A stretch of DNA of 64,000 nt from Sphingomonas sp. KRR8 (GCF_023559245.1 NZ_CP097462.1:2290001-2354000), one strand, 5' to 3'. Counted from the first letter of the stretch, positions 10,013-19,282 are shown. Translations and numbers: made by a program. Notes: generated by a model not told the origin, from the sequence alone.

Positions 10013-11182
10013 ATGCGCCGCGTCCTGCCGATCCTGCTCCTTCTCGCGCTGTCGGCCTGCGCGGCCGCGGGACCGCGACCGCAGACCCTGACGGCCGTCG
10101 CCTTCGATGAGCAGGGCATTGGCGGCAGCCTCGCGGAAGGCATTGCCGACCCCGCCACCGGGCGCTCCGTCACCATCGGCGATCCGGCCCGGGTCGCATC
10201 GTTGAGCAAGCTGGTCACCACCATCGGGGTCATGCGTCTGGTGGAAGATGGGCGTCTTTCGCTCGATGGCGATGTCGCGCCGGTGCTCGGCGTGCCGCTA
10301 CGGTACCCCCTCACCCTGCGCATGCTGCTCAGCCACACCAGCGGGCTGCGCGATCATGACGATCAATATGCGATCCCGCTGGGCGAGCACCTTGGCAATG
10401 TGCTGGCCGATTCCCTTAGCTGGGACTCCGCGCATCCGCCTGGAACGGGGTACTTCACTTATTCGAACCTCAACTTCGTGGTCGTCGGCAGCCTGGTCGA
10501 GCGAGTGACGGGGGAGCGGTTCGATCGGTATATGCGTCGGGCGGTGCTTCAGCCGCTCAAGCTCGACGCCTGCTTCAACTGGCCGACCTGCCCGGACGCG
10601 GCGCTCGCCCGCGCCATCGTCCTCTCCCAGGACGGCAAGGTCATCCGCGATGACCTCCACGGCCACCAGCCCGACTGTCCGGTGTTCGTTCGGGCCGATG
10701 CACCTTGCGATCTCAACGCCTGGGTGCCGGGTGACAATGGAGCACTGTTCGCGCCGCAGGGCGGCTTGAGGATCTCGGCGAGTGGACTGGCCATCATCGG
10801 CCAGCTGCTGCTGGGGCAAGGGGCGGTCGGCGGTGTCCGCCTGCTTCGGCCGGAGACCGTCGCGCTGATGGTCACGCCTGCCTGGCGCTTCGACGGGAGC
10901 AATGGCGACACCGAGCAAGGCCTGTACTGCGCCTATGGGCTCGGCGTTCAACTGATCGGGACTCGCGGGCCGGGCTGCGACGATGATCTCGCCGGGCGGC
11001 CATTCGCCGGCCATGCCGGGGATGCCTACGGTGTCCGGTCCGGGCTGTGGATCGACCCCGCGCGCAGGACCGGGGTTGCTTACATTGCGACCGGCCTGCC
11101 CGAGCATCCGCCCAAGGGCAGGACATCATGGCCCGCACCCGAAGAACGGGCCTTCCGCCGCGCTCTGGCGCTCGGCCGCTAG
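10013..11182 (+). CDS. Beta-lactamase-family serine hydrolase, lipoprotein
   Basis: About 389 residues. The N-terminus MRRVLPILLLLALSACAAAG is a lipoprotein signal with lipobox LSAC. The catalytic motifs of the class C beta-lactamase/DD-peptidase fold are present: SLSK (SxxK nucleophile), YSN (from YFTYSNLNF) and a GHAGDAYG motif in place of KTG. Members are esterases, peptidases or beta-lactamase-like enzymes; the substrate cannot be deduced. ATGs at 9989 and 9995 are alternative starts that would extend the signal by up to eight residues. It converges on the HWE kinase gene with a 4-bp overlap. Confidence 0.85.
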   Translation: MRRVLPILLLLALSACAAAGPRPQTLTAVAFDEQGIGGSLAEGIADPATGRSVTIGDPARVASLSKLVTTIGVMRLVEDGRLSLDGDVAPVLGVPLRYPLTLRMLLSHTSGLRDHDDQYAIPLGEHLGNVLADSLSWDSAHPPGTGYFTYSNLNFVVVGSLVERVTGERFDRYMRRAVLQPLKLDACFNWPTCPDAALARAIVLSQDGKVIRDDLHGHQPDCPVFVRADAPCDLNAWVPGDNGALFAPQGGLRISASGLAIIGQLLLGQGAVGGVRLLRPETVALMVTPAWRFDGSNGDTEQGLYCAYGLGVQLIGTRGPGCDDDLAGRPFAGHAGDAYGVRSGLWIDPARRTGVAYIATGLPEHPPKGRTSWPAPEERAFRRALALGR

Positions 11183-13083
11183 GGCAGCGGCGCCTCGATC
11201 AGGCAGCGGACACCGCCGGGATCGTAGGTCAGGGTGACGGTTCCGCCGAGCTCGCGGGCCAGCGCCCGGCTCAGCATGCGGGTGCCGAAGCCCTGCCGCA
11301 GCGGCGCGGAGACGTTCGGGCCACCTTCCTCGCGCCACTCGAGCGAGAGGCGATCGCCCGTTCGCCGCCACGCGACCGACACGATCCCCGCATCGTTGTG
11401 AAGCGCGCCATATTTGCTGGCGTTGGTGGCGAGTTCGTGAAGCGCAAGCGCCAGGCTCACGGCTGTCTGCGGCGGGACGCGCACCGGCGGGCCGCTGATG
11501 CTGCAGCGCGATCCCAAGCAGAATGGGTGAAGCGCCTCGGCCACAAGGTCGTTGAGGCTGGCCGCTTCCCAATTCTCCCGGGTGAGGAGGTTATGCGCGG
11601 CGGCGAGTGCCTGGATCCGGCCTTCGAAAGCCTTGATCGAATCTTCGGGTCGCTGCTCCGGCCGGAAGGTCTGGTGGGACAGGCTCTGGACGATCGAGAG
11701 CGTGTTCTTGACCCGGTGATTGAGCTCCCCGACCAGCAGCCGCTGGTGGTTCTCCCACCGCTTCCGGGCGGTGATGTCGCGGGCGACCAGATGCACTCCG
11801 ATCGGATTGCCTTTTTCGTCGGAGGCCAGGCCCGAACTCACCTCCAGGTAGAGGTCCTCGCCATGAGCGGTGCAGGCGAGCACCTCGTAGCGGGTGGTTC
11901 CGCCCTCGCGAATCTTCTTGGCCAGCATGGATTCGCTGATCTCGCGCGATTCTGGCGCCAGGAAGTCGCTGGTCTTGCGGCCGATCAGCTGGTCCTGGGT
12001 GAGGCCCAGCGCGGCCGCGGCCGCCGGGTTGGCGCTGGTGATGACCCGGTCCAGCCCCGAGGTCACGATGAGGTCGCTCGCCTGGTCGAAGATGCGGCGG
12101 TAGCGTTCCTCGCTGGCATGAGCCTCGGCCTCGGCGCGGGCGCGGGCGATTTCCGCCCAGGTGCGCTGCGCGACTTCTTCGACCAGCGTGATGTCGCCGG
12201 GCGACCATGCACGCGGTTCGCGCGTGTGGACATACAAAGCGGCGACCATGCGGCCACCGCGAACGAGCGATGACGTCAGCGAGGCGCCCACGTCGATCGC
12301 CTTGAACGCTTCCCGCACTCCCGGTTGGGCTGTTCGCGGGTCGGTGCCCATGTCCTCGATGACCTGCATCTCGCCGCGTTTCAGCTGCGCGTGCACCGCT
12401 GCTCCGTACATGCTGAGGTCGTGAATGCCGTGCTGCGGGTCGACGCCATCGACCCAATTGTCGAGCGTCGTGAAGTAGCGCTCGCTCGGGTCCGTTTCGC
12501 CATAGCCGACGCGATTGGCTCCCAACTGCTCACCCAGCATGCGCTGCGCCGTGCGCAGGATATCGCGTGGTTCGCTCAGTTCCCGCAGCGCGTCGCTGAA
12601 GCGCAGCAGGAAGTCCTGACGCTGCTCGAGCTGGACCCGCTCGGTTACCTCCAGCCCCTCGTTGAGAATGCCCAGCACCGACCCGTCGGGGCCCTTGATC
12701 GGAGTCAGGCTGTAATTCCACCAGGTCTCGCGCGGGCGGCCGCGCCGCTTCATCATCAGCAGCTGGTCGAGCGCGACCACTCCCTCGCCGGTCGCGCGCA
12801 CCCCTTCGAACTGCGGCCCGACCACGTCCCAGATGTCGTCCCACACCTCGTGGCCCGGGCGGCCCAGCGCCCACGGGTGCCGCTCGGCCGGGATGTGCGC
12901 CCACGCGTCGTTATAGAGCAGCTTGAAGGTTGGGCCCCAGTAGAGCGCCATCGGCGCGCTCGACTGCAGCACAAGGCCGAGCATCGTCCGCAATTCGCTC
13001 GGCCACTGCTCGACCGGGCCGAGCGCGGTCCGCGACCAGTCGAGCGCGCGAATCCGCGCCGCCATCTCGCCGTCGCCTTGCAT
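11179..13083 (-). CDS. HWE-family sensor histidine kinase (PAS-GAF-PAS)
   Basis: About 634 residues, soluble. Order: an N-terminal PAS-like domain (residues 20-150, with WWNYSLTPIKGPDGSVLGI), a GAF-like domain (about 165-320), a second PAS (about 330-450, ending VHLVARDITARKR), then an HWE kinase core with the H-box ELNHRVKNTLSIVQSLS (His near residue 454) and N-box HELATNASKYGAL. HWE kinases in alphaproteobacteria act in light and general stress signalling. The start is uncertain: the ATG at 13083 lacks a clear Shine-Dalgarno, and the frame continues upstream to a GTG at 13137. No LOV cysteine motif (NCRFLQ) is visible. Confidence 0.9.
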   Translation of the reverse strand: MQGDGEMAARIRALDWSRTALGPVEQWPSELRTMLGLVLQSSAPMALYWGPTFKLLYNDAWAHIPAERHPWALGRPGHEVWDDIWDVVGPQFEGVRATGEGVVALDQLLMMKRRGRPRETWWNYSLTPIKGPDGSVLGILNEGLEVTERVQLEQRQDFLLRFSDALRELSEPRDILRTAQRMLGEQLGANRVGYGETDPSERYFTTLDNWVDGVDPQHGIHDLSMYGAAVHAQLKRGEMQVIEDMGTDPRTAQPGVREAFKAIDVGASLTSSLVRGGRMVAALYVHTREPRAWSPGDITLVEEVAQRTWAEIARARAEAEAHASEERYRRIFDQASDLIVTSGLDRVITSANPAAAAALGLTQDQLIGRKTSDFLAPESREISESMLAKKIREGGTTRYEVLACTAHGEDLYLEVSSGLASDEKGNPIGVHLVARDITARKRWENHQRLLVGELNHRVKNTLSIVQSLSHQTFRPEQRPEDSIKAFEGRIQALAAAHNLLTRENWEAASLNDLVAEALHPFCLGSRCSISGPPVRVPPQTAVSLALALHELATNASKYGALHNDAGIVSVAWRRTGDRLSLEWREEGGPNVSAPLRQGFGTRMLSRALARELGGTVTLTYDPGGVRCLIEAPLP

Positions 13084-13266
13084 GAAATAGGGGACAGAAG
13101 AGGTCGCGTATTCTACCAACGTATGCTCAACCTTCACATCCGGCCGAGCCGGCAACACGCACCCCGGGCCCGACCGTAGCGCGGATGATTTTCTTGGCAA
13201 GCGAGCCAAGGCGAGCGTGGGGCTTCGCCATTGGCGCCGGCGCGGGCTTGGCCTAGCTGATGACCC

Positions 13267-14400
13267 ATGAAGCGTGACTATCCCGGGCTTGACCTCATCC
13301 GCCTGGGCGCGGCCCTGCTGGTCGCATTCTATCACCTCTGCTTCTGGTGGTGGCTGCCAGCGCACGATGTGGGTGCCGCGCTTGATCCAGCGGCAGGCAT
13401 TACAGGCAAGTTCGTTGGCTCGGGGTGGATTGGCGTCCAGATATTCTTCGTCCTGTCTGGCTTCGTAATCGCCTTTACCGCCGATGGCCGGTCCCCTGGC
13501 CAATTCCTCCAGAATCGCGCGCTGCGACTTTATCCGACGGCATGGATCTGTGCGACGCTTACCCTGCTGATCGCCGGCGGGACCGCTACCGCTTATGGGC
13601 GGGCGCTTCTGCTCGCTCCAACTGGCCCATGGATCAGTGGCGCCTACTGGACGCTGCCAATCGAAATCTCCTTCTACCTCCTCGTCAGTTGCGCCCTGGC
13701 ACTGCGAATCGACCTCACCCGGCTGCTGGCGGTCATTGCGCTGCTCGGCTCCGGCTATTGGCTCGCCCGCACACTGGATTTCCTGCTTGGCAAGCCTTGG
13801 CGCCCTTTCTTCGAGGCAGTGGAGGGGTCGAGTTGGGGCAATCTCACCCTGCTTACCTACGGCTGCTATTTCGCGATTGGCATGATCCTGTGGGCCTTTG
13901 CAGCGGACAGGTCGGTCCGCTCGCACCTGCCCTTGCTGGCGCTGAGCCTGCTTGCCGCGCTCCTGCAGATCGTTAGCAATTCTCGCTCCGTCGATCTCAA
14001 AAACGGCACTCAGGTAGGGGTTGTCATGCCCCTGCTCATCTTCGGCGCGGCGTTTATCGGCATCGTGCTGGCCATCGTCGGCAACGGCCGGATTGAGGCG
14101 CTGCTCGGCGAACGGCGGCACCTTGTTCGTACGGCGGGACTGATGACCTATCCGCTGTACCTCGTGCACAGCGAAGTTGGTCGTGACGTGGCTCTGGCTC
14201 TGGCTCCGGCTGTCGGAAGCCCCTTGGCACCGTTGTTGGCCTTGGTGGCGGTCACGATTCTCGCCCGCCTTGTCTTGTTCATCGAGCCCTGGGCCAAGGC
14301 ACCGCTGCGCCGTTTGCTCGAGCGTCTCACCGGCAAGTCCGCGCCTCATGCTGCCAGTCCGACCAGCCGTGCGACCGCCAGCGGGCAGGCTGCGGACTAA
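13267..14400 (+). CDS. Acyltransferase 3 family (OafA/YrhL type) membrane protein
   Basis: A 377-residue integral membrane protein with about ten transmembrane segments. The N-terminus MKRDYPGLDLIRLGAALLVAFYH carries the family's D-x-x-R and AFYH motif (putative catalytic His); GWIGVQIFFVLSGFVIAF and the QNRALRLYPTAW Arg-rich motif are also diagnostic. A basic C-terminal tail (RRLLERLTGKS) is cytoplasmic. Such enzymes O-acylate cell-surface polysaccharides or lipids. It is transcribed divergently from the HWE kinase. Confidence 0.92.
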   Translation: MKRDYPGLDLIRLGAALLVAFYHLCFWWWLPAHDVGAALDPAAGITGKFVGSGWIGVQIFFVLSGFVIAFTADGRSPGQFLQNRALRLYPTAWICATLTLLIAGGTATAYGRALLLAPTGPWISGAYWTLPIEISFYLLVSCALALRIDLTRLLAVIALLGSGYWLARTLDFLLGKPWRPFFEAVEGSSWGNLTLLTYGCYFAIGMILWAFAADRSVRSHLPLLALSLLAALLQIVSNSRSVDLKNGTQVGVVMPLLIFGAAFIGIVLAIVGNGRIEALLGERRHLVRTAGLMTYPLYLVHSEVGRDVALALAPAVGSPLAPLLALVAVTILARLVLFIEPWAKAPLRRLLERLTGKSAPHAASPTSRATASGQAAD

Positions 14401-14545
14401 GCATTCGTCCCGGAGCCGGACACTGCGTCCCTGCCGCCACATGATCCACCGCAAAATTTCGTTAACCACCGCAAATCCGCTTGCGCCCGAACCCGGATGC
14501 AAGCACAACATCTGGTAGCGACGCCGCGGGGGCACCTACACGAGG

Positions 14546-14574
14546 TTGTGATTGGTGCTGGGGATAACTATATC
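14546..14574 (+). promoter_or_regulatory. Candidate nrdA promoter with partial NrdR-like box
   Basis: TTGTGA (14546-14551) and TATATC (14569-14574) are separated by exactly 17 bp, a plausible sigma-70 promoter 170 bp upstream of nrdA. The -10 overlaps CTATATCT, which matches the left half of the NrdR box consensus (ACACWATATATWGTGT); the right half is poor. The surrounding 343-bp gap (14401-14743) holds no supported gene. Confidence 0.4.
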
Positions 14575-14743
14575 TCCAGCGAGGACAACTGCGCCCTGTG
14601 GAAAGCGGGGATAGGTCCTGGCCAACCCTGCTTTCAGCCCTCCGGCGCGCTTGGAATCGAGCCGGGCCTTTGGCATGTCTCGATGGAACAGAACAGGAAC
14701 ACGCGAGTCGTTGTGAGGCTCGCGCGCTTGGAGGACGAAGGCG

Positions 14744-16618
14744 ATGGATTTCTCGACCGGCAGCAACGTCAGCACCGATGATGTCACCGCCAGCGCGGCC
14801 GCGGGCTCGAGCCATTCGATCGCCGAACGGCGCTTCCCCGTCACCACCGATTCGAGTCGCGACGCGCTGCTGACCGAATTCGGCAAGGAAACGCTGAAGG
14901 ACCGCTATCTGCTGCCCGGCGAGTCCTACCAGGACCTGTTCGCCCGCGTTGCCGCGGCCTACGCCGACGACGCAGCCCATGCGCAGCGCATCTACGACTA
15001 CATCTCCAAGCTGTGGTTCATGCCGGCCACCCCGGTCCTGTCCAACGGCGGCACCGGCCGTGGTCTGCCGATCAGCTGTTATCTCAACTCGGTCAGCGAC
15101 AGCCTCGAAGGCATCGTCAACACCTGGAACGAGAATGTCTGGCTCGCCTCCAAGGGCGGCGGCATCGGCACCTATTGGGGCAGTGTGCGCGGCATCGGCG
15201 AGCCGGTTGGCCTGAATGGGAAGACCAGCGGCATCATCCCGTTCGTGCGGGTGATGGATTCGCTGACCCTCGCCATCAGCCAGGGCTCGCTGCGGCGCGG
15301 CTCGGCTGCCTGCTACCTCGACGTTTCCCACCCGGAGATCGAGGAGTTCCTGGAGATCCGCAAGCCGAGCGGCGACTTCAACCGCAAGGCGCTGAACCTC
15401 CATCACGGCGTGCTGATCACCGACGAGTTCATGGAGGCCGTCCGCGACGGGTCCGAATTCACGCTGCGCAGCCCCAAGGACCAGTCGGCCCGCGCCACGG
15501 TGGACGCCCGCTCGCTGTTCCAGAAGCTGGTCGAAACCCGGCTTGCGACCGGCGAGCCCTACATCATCTTCATCGACGCGGTGAACCGGGCCATGCCCAA
15601 GCACCACCGCGACCTGGGGCTCAAGGTCACCACGTCCAACCTCTGCTCGGAAATCACGCTTCCGACCGGCCGTGACCACCTCGGCGCCGACCGCACGGCC
15701 GTCTGCTGCCTGTCGTCGATGAACCTCGAGACCTGGGACGAGTGGAAGGGCGAGAAGAGCTTCGTCGAGGACGTGATGCGCTTCCTCGACAACGTGCTCA
15801 GCGACTATATCGCCCGCGCGCCGGACGAGATGGCCCGCGCCAAGTATAGCGCGGAACGGGAGCGGTCGGTCGGGCTTGGGGTGATGGGCTTCCACTCCTT
15901 CCTGCAGGCGCGCAATCTGCCGTTCGAAGGGGCGATGGCGAAGAGCTGGAACCTCAAGATCTTCAAGCACATCCGCGCGCAGGTCGACGAGGCCTCGATG
16001 ATGCTGGCGCAAGAGCGCGGGCCGTGCCCGGACGCCGCCGACATGGGCGTGATGGAGCGGTTCAGCTGCAAGATGGCGATCGCGCCGACCGCGTCGATCA
16101 GCATCATCTGCGGCGGCACCTCGGCCTGCATCGAGCCGATCCCGGCCAACGTCTACACCCACAAGACGCTGTCGGGCAGCTTCTCGATCCGCAATCCGTA
16201 TCTGGAGCGGCTCCTGACCGAGAAGGCCAAGAACTCCGACGCGGTGTGGAACTCGATCCTCGAGCGTGGCGGCTCGGTCCAGCACCTCGACTTCCTCAGC
16301 GAGGAGGAAAAGGACACCTTCAAGACCAGCTTCGAGATCGACCAGCGCTGGCTGCTCGAACTCGCCGCCGACCGCACGCCCTACATCGACCAGGCCACCA
16401 GCCTGAACCTGTTCATCCCGGCCGACGTCGACAAGTGGGACCTGATGATGCTCCACTTCCGCGCGTGGGAGCTGGGCGTGAAGTCGCTCTACTACCTCCG
16501 CTCCAAGTCGGTGCAGCGGGCCGGTTTCGCTGGCGGGGTCGAAGCCGACAACACGTCGGAAGCGCCCAAGTACGAACTCGCCACCACCGATTATGACGAG
16601 TGCCTGGCGTGCCAGTAG
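14744..16618 (+). CDS. nrdA: Ribonucleoside-diphosphate reductase alpha subunit (class I)
   Basis: A 624-residue catalytic subunit that reduces ribonucleotides to deoxyribonucleotides with NrdB. Visible motifs: PATPVLSNGG and LPISCYLNSV (active-site Cys), NLCSEI and CCLSSMNLE (radical Cys region with Asn and Glu), APTASIS, SLYYLRSKSVQ, and a C-terminal ECLACQ pair for thioredoxin/glutaredoxin reduction. The protein is short for NrdA: the N-terminal 40 residues are low-complexity and there is no room for the usual ATP-cone of about 90 residues. It heads an operon that runs through three small membrane genes into nrdB. Confidence 0.97.
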   Translation: MDFSTGSNVSTDDVTASAAAGSSHSIAERRFPVTTDSSRDALLTEFGKETLKDRYLLPGESYQDLFARVAAAYADDAAHAQRIYDYISKLWFMPATPVLSNGGTGRGLPISCYLNSVSDSLEGIVNTWNENVWLASKGGGIGTYWGSVRGIGEPVGLNGKTSGIIPFVRVMDSLTLAISQGSLRRGSAACYLDVSHPEIEEFLEIRKPSGDFNRKALNLHHGVLITDEFMEAVRDGSEFTLRSPKDQSARATVDARSLFQKLVETRLATGEPYIIFIDAVNRAMPKHHRDLGLKVTTSNLCSEITLPTGRDHLGADRTAVCCLSSMNLETWDEWKGEKSFVEDVMRFLDNVLSDYIARAPDEMARAKYSAERERSVGLGVMGFHSFLQARNLPFEGAMAKSWNLKIFKHIRAQVDEASMMLAQERGPCPDAADMGVMERFSCKMAIAPTASISIICGGTSACIEPIPANVYTHKTLSGSFSIRNPYLERLLTEKAKNSDAVWNSILERGGSVQHLDFLSEEEKDTFKTSFEIDQRWLLELAADRTPYIDQATSLNLFIPADVDKWDLMMLHFRAWELGVKSLYYLRSKSVQRAGFAGGVEADNTSEAPKYELATTDYDECLACQ

Positions 16619-16665
16619 CGCCTCTCCAGCAAGGAGAGGGAGAATGACGGCCCTTGGAGTTTTGC

Positions 16666-17052
16666 ATGCGTAAGTGGCATCGCTGGCTGTCGGTTCTGGT
16701 CGGCGTCTTCATCCTGTGGATCGCGGTCACCGGCGTGCTGAGCCACGTTGGCGAGCTGGCGAACGACGCCGCGCGCGATCGGGCGCCGCGCCCGGTCGCC
16801 ACGGTGCCCGCCGGCTTCGTCTGTCCGGAAACGATGACCTGCCGGCCCAAGCCGGCGCCGGGGGGCTGGAATGTCAGCTTCCTTCACCGCCTCCATTCGG
16901 GCGAGCAGTTCGGCCCCGTCGGAACAGCCATCTCGATCGCGTCGGGCCTGGCGCTGATCTTCTTCGCCATCAGCGGGTTGTGGATGTACGTCCAGATGTT
17001 CGCGGTCCGTGGACGCAAGGCACACAGCCGCGGCGGAAGGTTCTTCTGGTGA
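16666..17052 (+). CDS. PepSY-associated TM family protein, short
   Basis: A 128-residue membrane protein beginning MRKWHRWLSVLVGVFILWIAVTG, the hallmark opening of PepSY-TM proteins (W-H-R-W-x-S followed by a helix). A second helix (AISIASGLALIFFAISGLWMYV) follows a periplasmic loop with two cysteines (VCPETMTC). The SFLHRLHSGE segment is also family-typical. It is about 48 bp downstream of nrdA and its 3' end overlaps the next gene. Larger relatives are linked to iron-uptake reductases; here it lies inside the ribonucleotide reductase operon. Confidence 0.8.
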   Translation: MRKWHRWLSVLVGVFILWIAVTGVLSHVGELANDAARDRAPRPVATVPAGFVCPETMTCRPKPAPGGWNVSFLHRLHSGEQFGPVGTAISIASGLALIFFAISGLWMYVQMFAVRGRKAHSRGGRFFW

Positions 17053-17243
17053 ACGCGCACATGAACCTGTTCTGGGTGGCGGCCGCGCTGCTGCTGCTGG
17101 CCGGGGTGCTGCTGCTGGCGATTCCGGGCAATTCCGCCGACCCGCTCAAGCGCCGCAACCGCCGCACCGGGGGCGTGCTGTTCCTGGCCGCCGGCGCGGT
17201 GTTCGCGGCGCTGGCGGGCGGCCTGCTGGACCGGCTGCTGTGA
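17049..17243 (+). CDS. Small two-helix membrane protein in the nrd operon
   Basis: Sixty-four residues from a GTG at 17049 that overlaps the previous stop (GTGA). Two hydrophobic helices (WVAAALLLLAGVLLLAIPG and GGVLFLAAGAVFAALAGGLL) flank a basic cytoplasmic loop (DPLKRRNRRTG). An in-frame ATG at 17061 is an alternative start. I know no named family. Confidence 0.62.
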   Translation: MNAHMNLFWVAAALLLLAGVLLLAIPGNSADPLKRRNRRTGGVLFLAAGAVFAALAGGLLDRLL

Positions 17244-17470
17244 GCGGCGCCAACATCCTGTTCCTGACCGTCGGCATCATCGCCGCGCTGGCCGGGCTGC
17301 TCATGCTGGTTGCGGCCCTGCGCGGCGACCCGGGCGAGTCCCAGCGCTCCACCGGCCTGCTCATCGCCGGCATGATGATTCTGGCTTTCGGCCTCATCAT
17401 GAGCGGCTTCGCCATCGCCTACGCGACCACCAAACCGTATGATTTCAACAATTCAGCACCGGGAGCCTAA
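17240..17470 (+). CDS. Small two-helix membrane protein in the nrd operon
   Basis: Seventy-six residues from a GTG at 17240, again overlapping the preceding stop as GTGA. It has two hydrophobic segments (ILFLTVGIIAALAGLLMLVAAL and LLIAGMMILAFGLIMSGFAI) joined by a short GDPGESQRS loop. The stop is two bases before nrdB's ATG, so the gene is tightly embedded in the operon. Function unknown; possibly it works with the PepSY-TM protein and the preceding small membrane protein. Confidence 0.62.
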   Translation: MSGANILFLTVGIIAALAGLLMLVAALRGDPGESQRSTGLLIAGMMILAFGLIMSGFAIAYATTKPYDFNNSAPGA

Positions 17471-17472
17471 CG

Positions 17473-18534
17473 ATGTCCCTCCTCGAAGCCCGCAAGCAGT
17501 ATAAGCCTTTCGAATACCCCTGGGCGTTCGAGTTCTGGAAGCGCCAGCAGCAGATCCACTGGATGCCGGAGGAAGTGCCGCTGGGCGAGGATTGCCGCGA
17601 CTGGGCGCAGAAGCTGTCCAATCACGAGCGCAACCTGCTGACCCAGATCTTCCGCTTCTTCACCCAGGCCGACGTGGAGGTGCAGGACTGCTACCACGAG
17701 AAGTACGGTCGGGTGTTCAAGCCGACCGAGATCAAGATGATGCTGGCCGCCTTCTCCAACATGGAGACGGTGCACATCGCGGCCTACAGCCACCTGCTCG
17801 ACACCATCGGCATGCCCGAGAGCGAATATGGCATGTTCCTTCAGTATAAGGAGATGAAGGACAAGCACGACTATCTCTCGACCTTCGGTGTCGACACCGA
17901 TGAAGAGATTGCGATGACGCTGGCCATGTTCGGCGGCTTCACCGAGGGGCTGCAGCTGTTCGCGTCCTTCGCGATGCTGATGAACTTCCCGCGCTTCAAC
18001 AAGATGAAGGGCATGGGCCAGATCGTCAGCTGGTCGGTCCGCGACGAGAGCCTCCACTGCGAGGGCATCATCAAGCTGTTCCACACCTTCGTGAAGGAGC
18101 GCGACTGCCTGACCCCCGCGGTCAAGGACTCGATCATCGACACCTGCCAGAAGACGGTCCGGCTGGAGGACGCCTTCATCGACCTGGCGTTCGAGATGGG
18201 CCCGGTCGAGGGCATGACGCCCAAGGCGATCAAGAAGTACATCCGCTACATCGCCGACTGGCGGCTGGGGCAGCTCGGCTTCGCGCCCATCTACATGATC
18301 GACGAGCACCCGCTGCCGTGGCTCGCGCCGCTGCTAAACGGGGTCGAGCACGCCAACTTCTTCGAAACCCGCGCGACCGAATATTCGAAGGCGGCGACGC
18401 GGGGCGACTGGAACACGGTCTGGACCAACTTCGACAACCGCATGAAGGCCAAGGCCGGCGGCACGCCCGAGGTCGCCAATGAGGGCGGCGACGCGGGTGG
18501 TCTGTTCGAGGCGGCCGGGGTGGCGGCGGAGTAG
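17473..18534 (+). CDS. nrdB: Ribonucleoside-diphosphate reductase beta subunit (class I)
   Basis: A 353-residue radical-generating subunit. The diiron/tyrosyl pattern is intact: ADVEVQDCYHEKY (first acidic ligand), NMETVHIAAYS (Glu, His and the radical Tyr in the E-x2-H-x3-Y spacing), the FTEGLQLFASF Glu and RDESLHCEG (Glu/His). It lacks an N-terminal ATP-cone, so this reductase shows no visible overall-activity allosteric domain on either subunit. The C-terminal tail, normally used to dock on NrdA, is Gly/Glu-rich. The DUF3800 gene starts seven bases downstream. Confidence 0.97.
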   Translation: MSLLEARKQYKPFEYPWAFEFWKRQQQIHWMPEEVPLGEDCRDWAQKLSNHERNLLTQIFRFFTQADVEVQDCYHEKYGRVFKPTEIKMMLAAFSNMETVHIAAYSHLLDTIGMPESEYGMFLQYKEMKDKHDYLSTFGVDTDEEIAMTLAMFGGFTEGLQLFASFAMLMNFPRFNKMKGMGQIVSWSVRDESLHCEGIIKLFHTFVKERDCLTPAVKDSIIDTCQKTVRLEDAFIDLAFEMGPVEGMTPKAIKKYIRYIADWRLGQLGFAPIYMIDEHPLPWLAPLLNGVEHANFFETRATEYSKAATRGDWNTVWTNFDNRMKAKAGGTPEVANEGGDAGGLFEAAGVAAE

Positions 18535-18541
18535 TTACAGC

Positions 18542-19282
18542 ATGAGGCTCATCTATTTTGATGAGGTCAAATACCATCCGCCCAAGCAGATGAATCATTG
18601 GATAGGCGCATTATCCATTGATTCGTCTGCCGTGCCAGAGCTCGAAAAGCAGGTGAATGAAATCGCCAAAGGCTTCTTCGGGAACTCTGCGCTGAGCAAA
18701 GAAACAGAGTTTCACGCCGTAGACATGATTCATGGCAAGGCGCAGTTTAAAGGCCGAGAACTTCTCGAGCGACTGAGCGCCCTCCAGCAACTTTTGGCGA
18801 TCGCGAACTGCGAAGGAGTGCGCCGCATCAGTATCAGAGTCACGCCAGCGAACATGGTGGCACCCGCTCGGACGGCGTCGGAGAAAGCCTTCGTGTTTCT
18901 TGTAGAAAGGGCGCAACTCGACCTGATAAAGAGCGGAGGCCAAGGCATCCTGATCGGTGATCTTGACGCTGAGTACGCCGACCAAGGCGTGACGAATTTA
19001 TCTCGCTATCGTGAGAAGGGAACGCCGTACTCCTTCGGAATGTCAATCGATAGATTGATTGACAGCGTCTACTTCATTCCTTCGCATCACAGTCGCATGA
19101 TCCAGCTTGCAGACGCTTACGCTTATGCCCTTCAACTATGGCACAGCCCGCCGGAAGGCGACACCTATCCTAAGAAGACCATCCGAAAGTTCATAGCGGA
19201 GCACACTCAACTTTCGTGGGCCAACTCGCGTAAGGATTGGCCGTCAAATGACAGTTGGGCCGTCACCAACTTCGCGGCGTAG
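18542..19282 (+). CDS. DUF3800 domain protein
   Basis: A 246-residue protein with the DUF3800 signature: MRLIYFDEV at the N-terminus (acidic residue on the first strand), GILIGDLDAEY in the middle, and the IQLADAYAYALQ helix near residue 190. The fold is RNase H-like by family description, suggesting a nuclease or remnant. It starts seven bases after nrdB and borrows GGAG from the end of nrdB, yet its base and codon use (many AT-ending codons) differ sharply from nrdB, a sign of transfer. DUF3800 genes are frequent in phage and defence islands. Confidence 0.82.
   Translation: MRLIYFDEVKYHPPKQMNHWIGALSIDSSAVPELEKQVNEIAKGFFGNSALSKETEFHAVDMIHGKAQFKGRELLERLSALQQLLAIANCEGVRRISIRVTPANMVAPARTASEKAFVFLVERAQLDLIKSGGQGILIGDLDAEYADQGVTNLSRYREKGTPYSFGMSIDRLIDSVYFIPSHHSRMIQLADAYAYALQLWHSPPEGDTYPKKTIRKFIAEHTQLSWANSRKDWPSNDSWAVTNFAA

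Noticed and set aside
13084..14535. Upstream extension of the HWE kinase frame to 14535
   Set aside because: The extension runs antisense to the acyltransferase gene and is low-complexity Arg/Gln-rich; true start is near 13083-13137.
14462..16456. Long minus-strand frame opposite nrdA
   Set aside because: Composition is that of an antisense shadow and nrdA is certain.
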